Positions 27,730 to 35,282 of a DNA stretch of 50,859 nucleotides are shown piece by piece. The notes beneath the pieces are model-generated. The model was not told the origin of the DNA, did not search any database, and saw nothing but the letters and a program-made list of their open reading frames with translations. Both the position numbers and the translations under genes were made by a program. Numbering within the stretch: the first letter of the stretch is position 1; each line of letters begins with the position of its first letter. Origin of the DNA: a virus. The DNA lies in IMG/VR virus record IMGVR_UViG_3300045141_000192, positions 1 to 50,859 of that record, one strand, 5' to 3'.

Positions 27730-28284
27730 ATGGCCGAAAAGATCGAAGGTGATGGCGGTGGCGCGTCGTCGACGACAGAACCGGCGGCTGGATCGTCGAC
27801 CGGTACAGATGTTTCGCTGCGCGACTACTTCTTCGCCTTGCGCCAATCCGATGAACGGCTCCGCCAAGCCGACCTCCGCTTCGCCGAGGAACGCGACCGT
27901 CGCTACCAGGAGGTCGCGCTCGAGCGGGAGAAGGCGTTGAAGATCAAAGAAACAGCTGACCTCGCGGCGCTCGGCCTCGCCCGCGAGATCCAGACGTACA
28001 AGGATGAGAAGGCAAACGACCTCCGCGAGCAGATCAGCAACGAACGCGGCGACTACCTGACGCGTACCGAGTACACCGTCCAGCACAAGGCGCTTGAGGA
28101 CACCGTGAAGGCGCTTGACGCGTCGATCCAGGCGCAACTCCGCCCGATCATCGAGTACATCGCTGGGCAGCAGGGCAGCCAGCAAGGGTCGCGCAGTGCG
28201 TGGTCGTCGTTGAATGGGACGCTCACGATCATACTCACGATGGTCGGCCTCGCCATCGCCATCATCATCGCCGTAACCCGGTAG
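27730..28284 (+). CDS. Coiled-coil membrane-anchored protein, lysis region
   Basis: A 184-residue protein with a low-complexity N-terminus, a long charged helical region (~30-135) rich in E, R and K, then a single C-terminal span GTLTIILTMVGLAIAIIIAV. This resembles XhlA-like or Rz-independent lysis accessory proteins. It precedes the peptidase gene by 9 bases. Confidence 0.6.
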   Translation: MAEKIEGDGGGASSTTEPAAGSSTGTDVSLRDYFFALRQSDERLRQADLRFAEERDRRYQEVALEREKALKIKETADLAALGLAREIQTYKDEKANDLREQISNERGDYLTRTEYTVQHKALEDTVKALDASIQAQLRPIIEYIAGQQGSQQGSRSAWSSLNGTLTIILTMVGLAIAIIIAVTR

Positions 28285-28293
28285 GGAGGCACC

Positions 28294-28908
28294 ATGACGA
28301 CGAAGTTACGAGAAGCCGTTATCACTCAGGCACATTGGGTACTCAGCCACGGCTCGGCGTGGGAGTACTACGAGATCCGTCCTATCCCGATCGCCGCGAT
28401 CAAGGCCGGCAGGCTCCCCGTCAAGACGGACTGTTCTGGCTCGGTGATCGGCATCTACGCTCGCGCCGGTGCGCCCGACCCGGGGGGCTACGACTACAAC
28501 GGGTCAGGGAACACGGACAGCTTCTACCAGCACTGCGAGCACCTCAAGAGCTACACCGACTGCCAAGCGGGCGACCTCATCGACGTGACGCTTCCATCGA
28601 GGGGCACCGTCCATGTCTACCTCGTCCTCGAGCGCACCGCGACCGACCTCAAGGTCTTCTCGCACGGCGGGCCGCTCGGCAAGCCACCCCAGATCGAGAT
28701 GCTCTCGCAGGTCAAGGGGTACTGGTACTCCTCGGGCCACGTCTTCACAGGCCTCCAGGCGCTCCCGCTCGCCGACGTCGCGCCGCATTGGGTGATCCTC
28801 GACGGGCACGGCGACAGGATCGACCGGACGAAGCACCCCGTCCGCTGGGCGATCCGCCACCCACGCGTCTTCCGCAAGAAGAACATCGTTAGGTTCAAGC
28901 GTCAGTGA
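28294..28908 (+). CDS. NlpC/P60-like cysteine peptidase (endolysin candidate)
   Basis: A 204-residue protein preceded by GGGAGG. The KTDCSGSVIGIYARAG motif gives nucleophile C47, H107 in GTVHVYLVL is the likely base, and H124 in VFSHGG may be the third polar residue. This is the order of NlpC/P60 peptidases that cut peptidoglycan stem peptides. No signal peptide, consistent with holin-dependent export. The C-terminus is basic and could bind the wall. Confidence 0.78.
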   Translation: MTTKLREAVITQAHWVLSHGSAWEYYEIRPIPIAAIKAGRLPVKTDCSGSVIGIYARAGAPDPGGYDYNGSGNTDSFYQHCEHLKSYTDCQAGDLIDVTLPSRGTVHVYLVLERTATDLKVFSHGGPLGKPPQIEMLSQVKGYWYSSGHVFTGLQALPLADVAPHWVILDGHGDRIDRTKHPVRWAIRHPRVFRKKNIVRFKRQ

Positions 28909-28910
28909 TC

Positions 28911-29072
28911 ATGGCGAAAGAGAAGCCAGAAGCGCCACCCGCAGCGATCACCGTCGAGATTGACGAGCGGTGGGTTGGCGAGTGGGTCGATTTTGGCTTC
29001 GTCGCGATCAGCATCTACCTCGGCCACTACACCGCGTTCGCTGAGTACCTCGACCGTAAGGATGCCGCATGA
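28911..29072 (+). CDS. Small 53-residue lysis-region protein
   Basis: Reads MAKEKPEAPPAAITVEIDER, then WVGEWVDFGFVAISIYLGHY and a polar tail. A moderately hydrophobic central stretch could be an amphipathic or single membrane helix. It overlaps the following peptidase gene by 4 bases. Family unknown. Confidence 0.55.
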   Translation: MAKEKPEAPPAAITVEIDERWVGEWVDFGFVAISIYLGHYTAFAEYLDRKDAA

Positions 29073-29836
29073 AACTAGGCAAAGCACCAGCAGCACCCAG
29101 GACGACCGACTTCAAGTTCAGCGCGTACCGCACGACTGACCTCCCGCTTGTCCCCGACAAGTACGGATTCGACCACGCCGTAGCACCCGACGCGTGGGGC
29201 ATGCTCGGCAACGACGACTACGGTGACTGCGTCTGGGCCGGCGCGGCGCACGAGCACATGATGCTCACCGCGACCCAGAGCGATCTCCGACCGTCGCCGA
29301 CGACAGCGCAGTTCACCCGAGCGGACGCGCTCGGAGACTACGCCGCCTGCACCGGCTTCGACCCCAACACAGGGAACGGCGACAACGGCACCGACGTCCA
29401 CCAAGCCATGTCGTACAGGCGAAGCACGGGGATCCTCGACGCCGCCGGGAAGCGCCACAAGATCGGCGCGTACCTCTCGCTCGAGCCCGGCAACATGACG
29501 CAGGTCTGGGAAGCGCTCTACCTCTTCCAATGCGTCGGCATCGGATTCCAGTTCCCCAACACCGCGATGGACCAGTTCAACGCTGGGCAGCGCTGGTCGA
29601 TCGTCGCCGGCGCCAAGATCGAAGGCGGCCACTACGTCCCAGTCGTCTCGAAACAAGGCACGTTCTCAGTCAAGGTCATCACCTGGGGGCGCCTGCAGAC
29701 GATGACGCAGCCGTTCTACAAGAAATACTGCGACGAGAGTTGGTGTTACGTGGCACCCGATCTCCTAAACAATGCGGGGCTCTCGGCACGCGGATTTGAC
29801 ATCGACCAGTTGAACGCCGACCTCGCAGCCCTCTGA
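29069..29836 (+). CDS. Papain-like cysteine peptidase
   Basis: A 255-residue protein of a papain-like type seen in actinophages. YGDCVWAGAAHEHM supplies C54, EGGHYVPVVS supplies H188, and ITWG (205-207) occupies the place of the papain NSWG motif, with Thr instead of Asn. In the lysis region it could be a second wall hydrolase or process another protein. It overlaps the HNH start by one base. Confidence 0.65.
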   Translation: MKLGKAPAAPRTTDFKFSAYRTTDLPLVPDKYGFDHAVAPDAWGMLGNDDYGDCVWAGAAHEHMMLTATQSDLRPSPTTAQFTRADALGDYAACTGFDPNTGNGDNGTDVHQAMSYRRSTGILDAAGKRHKIGAYLSLEPGNMTQVWEALYLFQCVGIGFQFPNTAMDQFNAGQRWSIVAGAKIEGGHYVPVVSKQGTFSVKVITWGRLQTMTQPFYKKYCDESWCYVAPDLLNNAGLSARGFDIDQLNADLAAL

Positions 29837-30396
29837 TGGAGGAACGGATCTGCGACTGCCACGGAGAACCGATGCGGCCGATCGCGGATGCTCGCTATAC
29901 CGACGGGATCCACTGGCGATGCCGCGTCAAGCACCGTGAATATGAGCGGAAGCGCAGGCAAACAAACCCGCCTACAGCCGAGCAATATGCCGAGAAGGCC
30001 CGCAGGTTCCGAGCGTCCCATCCTGACTACGACCGCGAGTGGCGCGAGAAGAACAAGGAGCGCGTCAACGAACAGAATCGAGCATGGCAGGCTCGGCAGC
30101 ATCCCGACAAGTGGCGCGAGATGGTGGAACGCCGCAGGGCGAGGAGGCGTGGGTTGCCATCTGACGATCACACTCGACGCGAGATTTGGGAGCGCGACCT
30201 CGGCCTGTGTGTCTACTGCGGCGAGCCTGCCGATCCTAGCAGTTGGCATCTAGCGCATCTGATCGCGCTTTCAGACCCACGAACCGACAACCCTGGCACC
30301 GTGCGATCAAATGTCGCGGTGTCGCATCCATCCTGCAATCTCCATGCAGGAACATCCCCCGTAGGAGGAGCAGCAGCATGCAGTCGAACCTCGTAA
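29836..30396 (+). CDS. HNH endonuclease
   Basis: A 186-residue basic protein. Residues ~30-115 are a highly charged helix (REYERKRRQ, RRFRASHPDYDREWREKNKE). The HNH core is RDLGLCVYCG...WHLAHLIALS...VRSNVAVSHPSCN, with a Cys pair before the His. It splits the lysis cassette between the papain-like peptidase and the holin genes, as mobile HNH genes often do. Confidence 0.75.
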   Translation: MEERICDCHGEPMRPIADARYTDGIHWRCRVKHREYERKRRQTNPPTAEQYAEKARRFRASHPDYDREWREKNKERVNEQNRAWQARQHPDKWREMVERRRARRRGLPSDDHTRREIWERDLGLCVYCGEPADPSSWHLAHLIALSDPRTDNPGTVRSNVAVSHPSCNLHAGTSPVGGAAACSRTS

Positions 30397-30668
30397 TGTG
30401 GAATCTCATCGTCGGCTTCTTCGTGCCGATCGTGACCGCCGTCGTGATCCGCCAGGCGTGGCAGCCCGGCCTCAAGGCGATCGCGAACTTCGTGATCGCA
30501 GCGATAGCCGCGTTCGGTGTCGTCTACTTCAAGGGCGACCTCGACACGTCGAACAAGAACGCGATCATCTCGAGCGTCCTGCTTGTCGTGGTCACGTCGA
30601 TCGCGTCGTATCACGGGTTCCTGCGGCCGACGCAGGTCGCTCCTAGCATCGAGCGGGCGACGGGCTGA
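30378..30668 (+). CDS. Holin-like membrane protein
   Basis: A 96-residue protein with three predicted membrane spans: LIVGFFVPIVTAVVI, AIANFVIAAIAAFGVVYF and AIISSVLLVVVTSIASY. ATG 30378 follows GGAGGA at 30364-30369. Its location after two peptidases fits a holin that releases the endolysin. It overlaps the end of the HNH gene. Confidence 0.72.
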   Translation: MQSNLVMWNLIVGFFVPIVTAVVIRQAWQPGLKAIANFVIAAIAAFGVVYFKGDLDTSNKNAIISSVLLVVVTSIASYHGFLRPTQVAPSIERATG

Positions 30669-30910
30669 TGGCTGGCGTCGGCGAGGTCACGAGCCAGAAC
30701 CCGAACGCGACACTCGCAGCGGGGTCGACGAGCGTCGGTGTCGCCGTCATCTACTGCCTCGGCCTCGCCGGCATCAACCCGACCCCCGAAGCCGCCGCCG
30801 CCCTCAGCGGCATCGCCACGTCGCTCCTCTTATTCATCGGGCATAGCGGCGTGAAGGGCTTCTTCGTCATGTGCTGGCGCGGCAGGACCGCCACGAAGGA
30901 CGACGCCTAG
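30668..30910 (+). CDS. Second holin-like membrane protein
   Basis: An 80-residue protein with two hydrophobic segments (about 22-36 and 44-57) and a basic C-terminus WRGRTATKDD. Such two-span proteins next to a holin often act as partner or antiholin. Translationally coupled by one base. Confidence 0.65.
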   Translation: MAGVGEVTSQNPNATLAAGSTSVGVAVIYCLGLAGINPTPEAAAALSGIATSLLLFIGHSGVKGFFVMCWRGRTATKDDA

Positions 30911-31125
30911 CGGTCGCGGATCCACGCCCACGCGAGGGCGACCAAGAGCCCAGCGCCGATCAGGGCGAACCAGACGCGCGCGCCCCATAACGCGGCCAGG
31001 AAGAACCAGGCGAACGCGCCGACGAACAGGACGACGACGGCCGCTATCGCAAGAGCCGCCAAGATGACGGCGATGCCGAAGATCCATTTCCCGGTCTCGC
31101 CTGCTGCGTGTGTGATCGTGCTCAT
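30907..31125 (-). CDS. Membrane protein co-transcribed with repressor
   Basis: A 72-residue protein with two or three spans (WIFGIAVILAALAIAAVVVL, FVGAFAWFFLAALWGA, VWFALIGAGLLVALAW). ATG at 31125 is preceded by GAGGAGAG and overlaps the repressor stop. Expression from the prophage promoter suggests a role in lysogeny such as superinfection exclusion; this is inference. Confidence 0.65.
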   Translation of the reverse strand: MSTITHAAGETGKWIFGIAVILAALAIAAVVVLFVGAFAWFFLAALWGARVWFALIGAGLLVALAWAWIRDR

Positions 31126-31373
31126 GGGCTCTCCTCTAGTTCGAATAGGTAGTCGAGGCTGACGTCGTAGAGCCGGGCGAGCGCCGCGAGGCGACTCGCG
31201 CTGGGCTCGGCGATCCCGTTCTCCCATTTCTGCAAGGTGCTCGGTGAGAGCGGCGCCTGCTTCTTGGCGATGAGGGCGGCTTCTACGTCGCGGCGTGACC
31301 ACTCGCGCTTCTCGCGTTCCCTGCGGAGCCGTTCTCCTCCGCTCCATTTCTTGGTGCGGTTCTGCGTGGGCAT
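31122..31373 (-). CDS. XRE-family repressor (immunity candidate)
   Basis: An 83-residue helix-turn-helix protein: RLRREREKREWSRRDVEAAL, then LSPSTLQKWENGIAEPSASR as the recognition region, and LARLYDVSLDYLFELEE, the classic XRE end. ATG 31373 is chosen because a strong TTGACA/TATGAT promoter predicts transcription starting at that A; an upstream GTG (31388) falls inside the promoter. Faces the cro-like gene. Confidence 0.82.
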   Translation of the reverse strand: MPTQNRTKKWSGGERLRREREKREWSRRDVEAALIAKKQAPLSPSTLQKWENGIAEPSASRLAALARLYDVSLDYLFELEESP

Positions 31374-31379
31374 GCCCGG

Positions 31380-31407
31380 ATCATACACCCCATATCTGGC
31401 GTGTCAA
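31380..31407 (-). promoter_or_regulatory. Repressor promoter (leaderless)
   Basis: On the minus strand TTGACA (31407-31402) and TATGAT (31385-31380) are separated by 16 bases. Six bases separate the -10 box from the ATG at 31373, so the mRNA should begin at or next to its start codon. Confidence 0.75.
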
Positions 31408-31411
31408 GGTT

Positions 31412-31457
31412 GGTTTACCCTGCAAAGAGCTAGGTTGTCACCAGAAAGGGTGAACCT
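31412..31457. promoter_or_regulatory. Operator cluster between divergent regulators
   Basis: Three related ~10-bp sites: GGTTTACCCT (31412-31421), GGTTGTCACC (31433-31442) and, inverted, AGGGTGAACC (31447-31456). The first and last are inverted copies with one change. They lie between the two divergent promoters, as expected for repressor/Cro operators. Confidence 0.55.
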
Positions 31458-31459
31458 AC

Positions 31460-31489
31460 TTGCGCGCGCCTCACTTGGCGTGCTAGGGT
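31460..31489 (+). promoter_or_regulatory. Promoter of cro-like gene (leaderless)
   Basis: TTGCGC (31460-31465), 18-base spacer, TAGGGT (31484-31489; fits the high-GC TANNNT -10). The ATG at 31496 lies six bases further, so this transcript too would be leaderless. The -35 box abuts the operator ending at 31457. Confidence 0.55.
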
Positions 31490-31495
31490 GGGCAC

Positions 31496-31720
31496 ATGCA
31501 ACCCCGACTAGATGGCACGCTAGTCAAGCGCTACCGAGATGAACGCGGCCTCAGCCGCGAGAAACTCGCCCGCTTGGCTGACTGTTCTACCCGCACGATC
31601 GTGCGGATCGAGATGGAGGGCGCCGACGTGCGCGCTGGGATCGTGGCGCGCATCGCGCTCGCCCTCGGCGTCCCCGTCGACGCGATCTTCACCAAGCCAC
31701 CGGAAGAGGCAGCCGTATGA
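31496..31720 (+). CDS. XRE-family cro-like regulator
   Basis: A 74-residue helix-turn-helix protein: LVKRYRDERGLSREKLARLA, DCSTRTIVRIEMEGADVR, ALALGVPVDAIFTKP. First gene of the rightward early operon, divergent from the repressor, thus the likely lytic-state regulator. No ribosome binding site is evident, consistent with a leaderless start. Confidence 0.8.
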   Translation: MQPRLDGTLVKRYRDERGLSREKLARLADCSTRTIVRIEMEGADVRAGIVARIALALGVPVDAIFTKPPEEAAV

Positions 31721-31746
31721 CCACCAACCAAGGGGAGGAAACACCC

Positions 31747-32001
31747 ATGCCCAAGACGACCACAAAGGGCGACGCACTCGCCCGCGAGCTTGAGCGGGGC
31801 GAGCGGTTCCGTCGTATCGCGAGTCACCGTGCGAACCGCTCGCTCGGCTACATCGAGGCGCTCATGCGCACCGCCGACAAGAGCCGCTACGAGTACACCG
31901 ATAAGCAGGTCGGCGAGATCCTCGGGAAGCTCCGCCAGGCGACTGACCAGCTTGAGGCTGCGTATAGCTCGAAGTCGAAGGGCCTACAGGTCGAACTGTG
32001 A
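31747..32001 (+). CDS. Small early protein, charged helical
   Basis: An 84-residue helical protein (GDALARELERGERFRRIASH, YTDKQVGEILGKLRQATDQL). ATG 31747 is chosen because GGGGAGGA lies at 31731-31738; an ATG at 31717 overlapping the previous stop is the alternative. Function unknown. Confidence 0.65.
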   Translation: MPKTTTKGDALARELERGERFRRIASHRANRSLGYIEALMRTADKSRYEYTDKQVGEILGKLRQATDQLEAAYSSKSKGLQVEL

Positions 32002-32654
32002 GTACCGCTGTCGTCATCCCCCAGATGACGGCCGCCGAGTGCGACCGGCTGGCCGAACTCGAAGCGACGATCGCGCGTGATCTTGAGCGCGTAGTCGAGG
32101 TCGGCCGGTCGCTACGTGAGATCCGCGATAGGGGGCTGTATCGGGATGTCGCACCCAGTTTCGAGTTGTACATGAAGCAGCGATGGGACTTTGAGCGGCG
32201 GTCGGCTTACAACTACATCGACGTCGCCGATGTTCACGATGCCCTTGTGCAGCATGCTGCACACGCTGTGCCTCTACCGAGCCAGCGAGTGGCTCTTGAG
32301 TTGGTTCCAGTGATGCGCCACGCGAATGGCAGCGAACGAGTCGCGGAGGTGTGGACGGCCGTCGGTGACCAACACGAAGGCGATCGTCCGCCGACTCCTG
32401 CCGAAGTACGTCGCGTGATCGCTGCTTCCGGATACCGCCCTAACTCTGGCAGCGGGAGTGGGCCGGTAAACCTGCGCGTGGCTCTCGGTGACTTCGGTGA
32501 CCGGTTGAACCATGCAACCCAACGGCTCGACCTGTTCGAGAAGCGCGACCGCAAGGGCCGCGACCTACACCCGGAAGTCCAGAAGCTCGCACTCGAATAC
32601 GCGGATCGCTGCGATGCGCTCGCCGCTCGGCTGCGTCAACTAGGGGAGGCGTGA
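31998..32654 (+). CDS. Putative DNA-binding early protein
   Basis: A 218-residue protein. Residues ~15-75 show a pattern common in actinobacterial phages and mobile elements: an N-terminal helix with VEVGRSLREIRDRGLYRDVA and FELYMKQRWDFERRSAYNYI, a predicted HTH. The C-terminal part is helical and charged. Possibly a ParB/RepB-like or DUF3102-like replication or partition factor; not certain. Confidence 0.6.
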   Translation: MSTAVVIPQMTAAECDRLAELEATIARDLERVVEVGRSLREIRDRGLYRDVAPSFELYMKQRWDFERRSAYNYIDVADVHDALVQHAAHAVPLPSQRVALELVPVMRHANGSERVAEVWTAVGDQHEGDRPPTPAEVRRVIAASGYRPNSGSGSGPVNLRVALGDFGDRLNHATQRLDLFEKRDRKGRDLHPEVQKLALEYADRCDALAARLRQLGEA

Positions 32655-32974
32655 TGGCGTACGGGAAGATTCCAGGAACCGCGAACTTCAAGCGGCCGGC
32701 CAAGGGCCAGCGCGTCGCTAACTTCTGCACCGCGTGCGGCGAGGACTTCGCCTCGCCGGGCACCTTCGACGAGCACCGCATCGGCGAGCATGAGTACCGG
32801 TACGCAGAGGGCCTGCTGCTCGATCCGCCGAGGTACGACGGTCGGCGCTGCCTTGACGCGGGCGAGATGACGGCGATGGGTTGGAGCCATGACCGGCACG
32901 GTCGATGGCGCCAAGAGGCTGGAGAGTTCGACCATGACCTGCTCGTCGAGCGCGTAGACCTGGGGGCGGTCTGA
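32654..32974 (+). CDS. FDxHR-type zinc-finger protein
   Basis: A 106-residue protein with a Cys2-His2 arrangement FCTACGEDFASPGTFDEHRI then GEH; the FDEHR signature matches the small phage FDxHR zinc-binding family. Nucleic-acid or protein binding is likely. ATG 32654 is preferred over GTG 32651, each overlapping the preceding stop. Confidence 0.68.
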   Translation: MAYGKIPGTANFKRPAKGQRVANFCTACGEDFASPGTFDEHRIGEHEYRYAEGLLLDPPRYDGRRCLDAGEMTAMGWSHDRHGRWRQEAGEFDHDLLVERVDLGAV

Positions 32975-33339
32975 TGCTCACGGATGCTGAGTATGTCCTT
33001 GACCAGCTCGATCGGCACCCGAACGGCAGGGACGCGATGCAGATCATCAGCGCGAGCCTGCGCGATCGCGAGGTCGGTTTGACTGTCCATTCAAGAATCA
33101 GCGACCTCAGGGCGCAGGGCTATGTGATCACCTGCGCGATTGAAGGGAAGACGCGGAAGGGCCGCGAGCGGTACGTCTATCGCCTCATCAGCGCGCCCAG
33201 CGTGATCGGCTCTAGCGGCGTGGCGCAGCGTCGGCATGAGCCATCTGCGCCCCAGGCAGCGGCGGATGGTGGGAACCAGACCGCCGCTGCCCTGGTCGAC
33301 ATCGACGGGCAACTCATGCTCCTCCCGGTGCCAGCATGA
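32974..33339 (+). CDS. Winged-helix-like protein
   Basis: A 121-residue protein; residues 1-72 (AEYVLDQLDRHPNGRDAMQI, VHSRISDLRAQGYVITCAIE) resemble a winged helix used for DNA binding, with the recognition helix HSRISDLRAQG and wing strands at KGRERYVYRLI. The tail is Ala/Gln-rich. Possible early regulator. Confidence 0.6.
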   Translation: MLTDAEYVLDQLDRHPNGRDAMQIISASLRDREVGLTVHSRISDLRAQGYVITCAIEGKTRKGRERYVYRLISAPSVIGSSGVAQRRHEPSAPQAAADGGNQTAAALVDIDGQLMLLPVPA

Positions 33340-33416
33340 CGCACCGCATCGTCAACGCTGTGCTCTACCTCGTCGTCCTCGTCAGCACGATCTACCTCGC
33401 TGGCGGCTTCGCGTGA
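33336..33416 (+). CDS. 26-residue membrane peptide
   Basis: Reads MTHRIVNAVLYLVVLVSTIY then LAGGFA, one hydrophobic span. It overlaps the genes before and after by 4 bases, which is the pattern of this operon. Unknown function; could be spurious because of its size. Confidence 0.4.
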   Translation: MTHRIVNAVLYLVVLVSTIYLAGGFA

Positions 33417-33634
33417 CGCGCAGTGAGATGTTCAAGCGCCTCGCGCTTGGCGGTGCATCCGCCGCCGCTGCTCGTGTCCTTCCCGGCGCGACGCAGGAGA
33501 TCGTCTCCGTGAACGGGCCGCTTCACCTCCACGGCGACAGCCACCAGATCACAGGCTGCTCGTTCCACCTAGGCGAGAAGAGTCCCGCCATTGATATCCA
33601 CACAAACCGGTTGATCGGAGGACTGGACCCATGA
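33413..33634 (+). CDS. Small protein with signal-like N-terminus
   Basis: A 73-residue protein (GTG 33413; ATG 33428 is an alternative). FKRLALGGASAAAARVLPG is Ala-rich after basic residues, loosely signal- or Tat-like but lacking twin Arg. The rest (EIVSVNGPLHLHGDSHQITG) looks like beta-helix strands. Unknown function. Confidence 0.5.
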   Translation: MTRSEMFKRLALGGASAAAARVLPGATQEIVSVNGPLHLHGDSHQITGCSFHLGEKSPAIDIHTNRLIGGLDP

Positions 33635-33807
33635 CAACTCGCTGGTCGGACCCAGTTGTCACGCCGGCACGCAGGCCCGCACGGCCACGCCACCGCGCAA
33701 GCGCGCAGATCGGCTGGACCGTCATCACGGGCTGGCTCATCCTCGCCATCCTCTCGTGGCTCACACTTGTCGTTGTCGGCGCCTATCTGTGGAGCGTGAT
33801 CGCGTGA
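33631..33807 (+). CDS. 58-residue single-span membrane protein
   Basis: A basic N-terminal half (ARRPARPRHRASAQIG) precedes the span WTVITGWLILAILSWLTLVV and a short tail. Positive-inside rule suggests a cytoplasmic N-terminus. Coupled by 4-base overlaps at both ends. Function unknown. Confidence 0.55.
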   Translation: MTTRWSDPVVTPARRPARPRHRASAQIGWTVITGWLILAILSWLTLVVVGAYLWSVIA

Positions 33808-34022
33808 GCGCGCCGACCGTCACCGTGGATACCGCCGGTGACGCTGTCGAGTTGACCGTATGGCCTTTCACGGAGTCCGGTGGCTTGTCGGTGCTGGTCG
33901 CGCCTAGTGAGGCGGCTGTCCTGGTGGAGGAGTTGCTCGCGCTGCCGCGTGTGCAGGCGGCGTACCAGGGGTTGCGTGATCGTGGCGCGGCGTCGCACGA
34001 GGCGCGGAAGAGCCGGCGATGA
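33804..34022 (+). CDS. Unknown 72-residue protein
   Basis: Beta-rich first half (TVTVDTAGDAVELTVWPFTE) and helical second half (EAAVLVEELLALPRVQAAYQ) with a basic end. Not recognised. GTG start overlapping the preceding stop. Confidence 0.55.
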   Translation: MSAPTVTVDTAGDAVELTVWPFTESGGLSVLVAPSEAAVLVEELLALPRVQAAYQGLRDRGAASHEARKSRR

Positions 34023-34297
34023 GCGTCCAGATCCTCCCGCTCGCGACCAGGACGCTGCAGTACCGCGCTGACCTGATGGTCGAAGCGAGCCTGGCCGCGT
34101 CAAAGCACACGCACGCCGACGAGGAGGCACGTCTCTTGTGGGTGCTGAACTATGTGCTTGATGCGGCGGCGTGGAAGTGCGCGCTCGCTGATGAGCGTGC
34201 GACTGCCGCCGGTGCCTCGGCGGCGCCCGGCCGCGCCCCCTCCCCCCAGTCGCAGGGCGCGGCCGGGGCCCCCACCCCACGAGCGAGCCGCAAATGA
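34019..34297 (+). CDS. Unknown 92-residue protein
   Basis: Helical core (YRADLMVEASLAASKHTHAD; LWVLNYVLDAAAWKCALADE) followed by a Pro/Ala/Ser-rich disordered tail. Not recognised; coupled to neighbours. Confidence 0.55.
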   Translation: MSVQILPLATRTLQYRADLMVEASLAASKHTHADEEARLLWVLNYVLDAAAWKCALADERATAAGASAAPGRAPSPQSQGAAGAPTPRASRK

Positions 34298-34629
34298 GCG
34301 CGGCGCGCACCATCCGCACACTCGCAGCCGACCAAGCAGTGCTCGGCACGCTCGCGGGCGGCGCCAAGACCTGCAACGAGGTATCCGCCGAACTGATCGC
34401 CATCGCTCGCACGGCGTGGGCGGATCGGCACGCGTATGACATCGAGTGGGGCAGCGCGCACGAGCCGTTCGGTGCGCGCCTGCTCGCGTGGCACGAGGCG
34501 GAAGAGAACGGCTGCGTCTACCTCTACGGACACGAGGTCTACCGCGTGATGCGTCGTCTTGAGCGGCGCGGCCAAGTGGCGCGGATGCAGGTCGACGGGC
34601 ACCGCCCGATCCTGTGGATGCTGGCATGA
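34294..34629 (+). CDS. Unknown protein with winged-helix-like end
   Basis: A 111-residue protein; the C-terminal part CVYLYGHEVYRVMRRLERRG then QVARMQVDGHRPILWML looks like a winged-helix recognition helix and wing. Located just before recT in the same operon; may be a DNA-binding early protein. Confidence 0.55.
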   Translation: MSAARTIRTLAADQAVLGTLAGGAKTCNEVSAELIAIARTAWADRHAYDIEWGSAHEPFGARLLAWHEAEENGCVYLYGHEVYRVMRRLERRGQVARMQVDGHRPILWMLA

Positions 34630-35282
34630 GCGACCAGACGCAGCTATCGGAGGACGCGTACGCCGAGCTCCCACCCGACCCGCCAGCCGCTGACGTGGGC
34701 GACCCCGACGACGTGCCCGGCGAGACGATCGTAGTCGTCGACCGTACCACGGGCGAGCTCGTAGACGCCTCGCCGCCCCGCCGCGACGCGCCCCTCGACC
34801 TACTCCACCCCACCCGCAAAGAGATCGAGTGGATCGCCCAAGCCTTCATCGCCTCAGGCTACGTCAAGGACGCGCAGGGCTTCGGCCAAGCCGTCACCAA
34901 GATCATCGCCGGCCTCGAGATCGGCGTAGCTCCCTTCCAAGCGATGCGCGGCTTGCACATCATCAACGGCCAGCCGACGCTCTCAGCTGGATTGATTGGC
35001 GCGCTCGTCAAACGCTCTGGCAAGTACGACTACCTGCCGAAGACGTGGACGGATACCGAGTGCGTCCTTGAGTGGTACCAGGATCGCGAGCTCGTCGGCG
35101 AGAGCAGCTTCACGCTGGCCGACGCGGAACGCGCCGGCCTCACCCGCGGCGGCAGTGGTTGGCAAAAGTTCCCGAAGGCAATGCTCCAAGCCCGGGCGCT
35201 GACGCAGGGCGCACGCATGTTCGCGCCAGATTGCTTTGGAGGAGCGATATATGGCGACAATGAGTTGGACGGTTCCGGATGA
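34626..35282 (+). CDS. recT: RecT-family single-strand annealing protein
   Basis: A 218-residue recombinase that anneals complementary strands during phage recombination. After a 65-residue acidic, disordered N-terminus come IIAGLEIGVAPFQAMRGLHI, INGQPTLSAGLIGALVKRSG and WQKFPKAMLQARALTQGARM-FAPDCFGG, all typical of RecT. The last codons (AIYGDNELDG) use AT-richer synonyms and are repeated downstream of the inserted HNH gene. No partner exonuclease is seen nearby. Confidence 0.82.
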   Translation: MSDQTQLSEDAYAELPPDPPAADVGDPDDVPGETIVVVDRTTGELVDASPPRRDAPLDLLHPTRKEIEWIAQAFIASGYVKDAQGFGQAVTKIIAGLEIGVAPFQAMRGLHIINGQPTLSAGLIGALVKRSGKYDYLPKTWTDTECVLEWYQDRELVGESSFTLADAERAGLTRGGSGWQKFPKAMLQARALTQGARMFAPDCFGGAIYGDNELDGSG

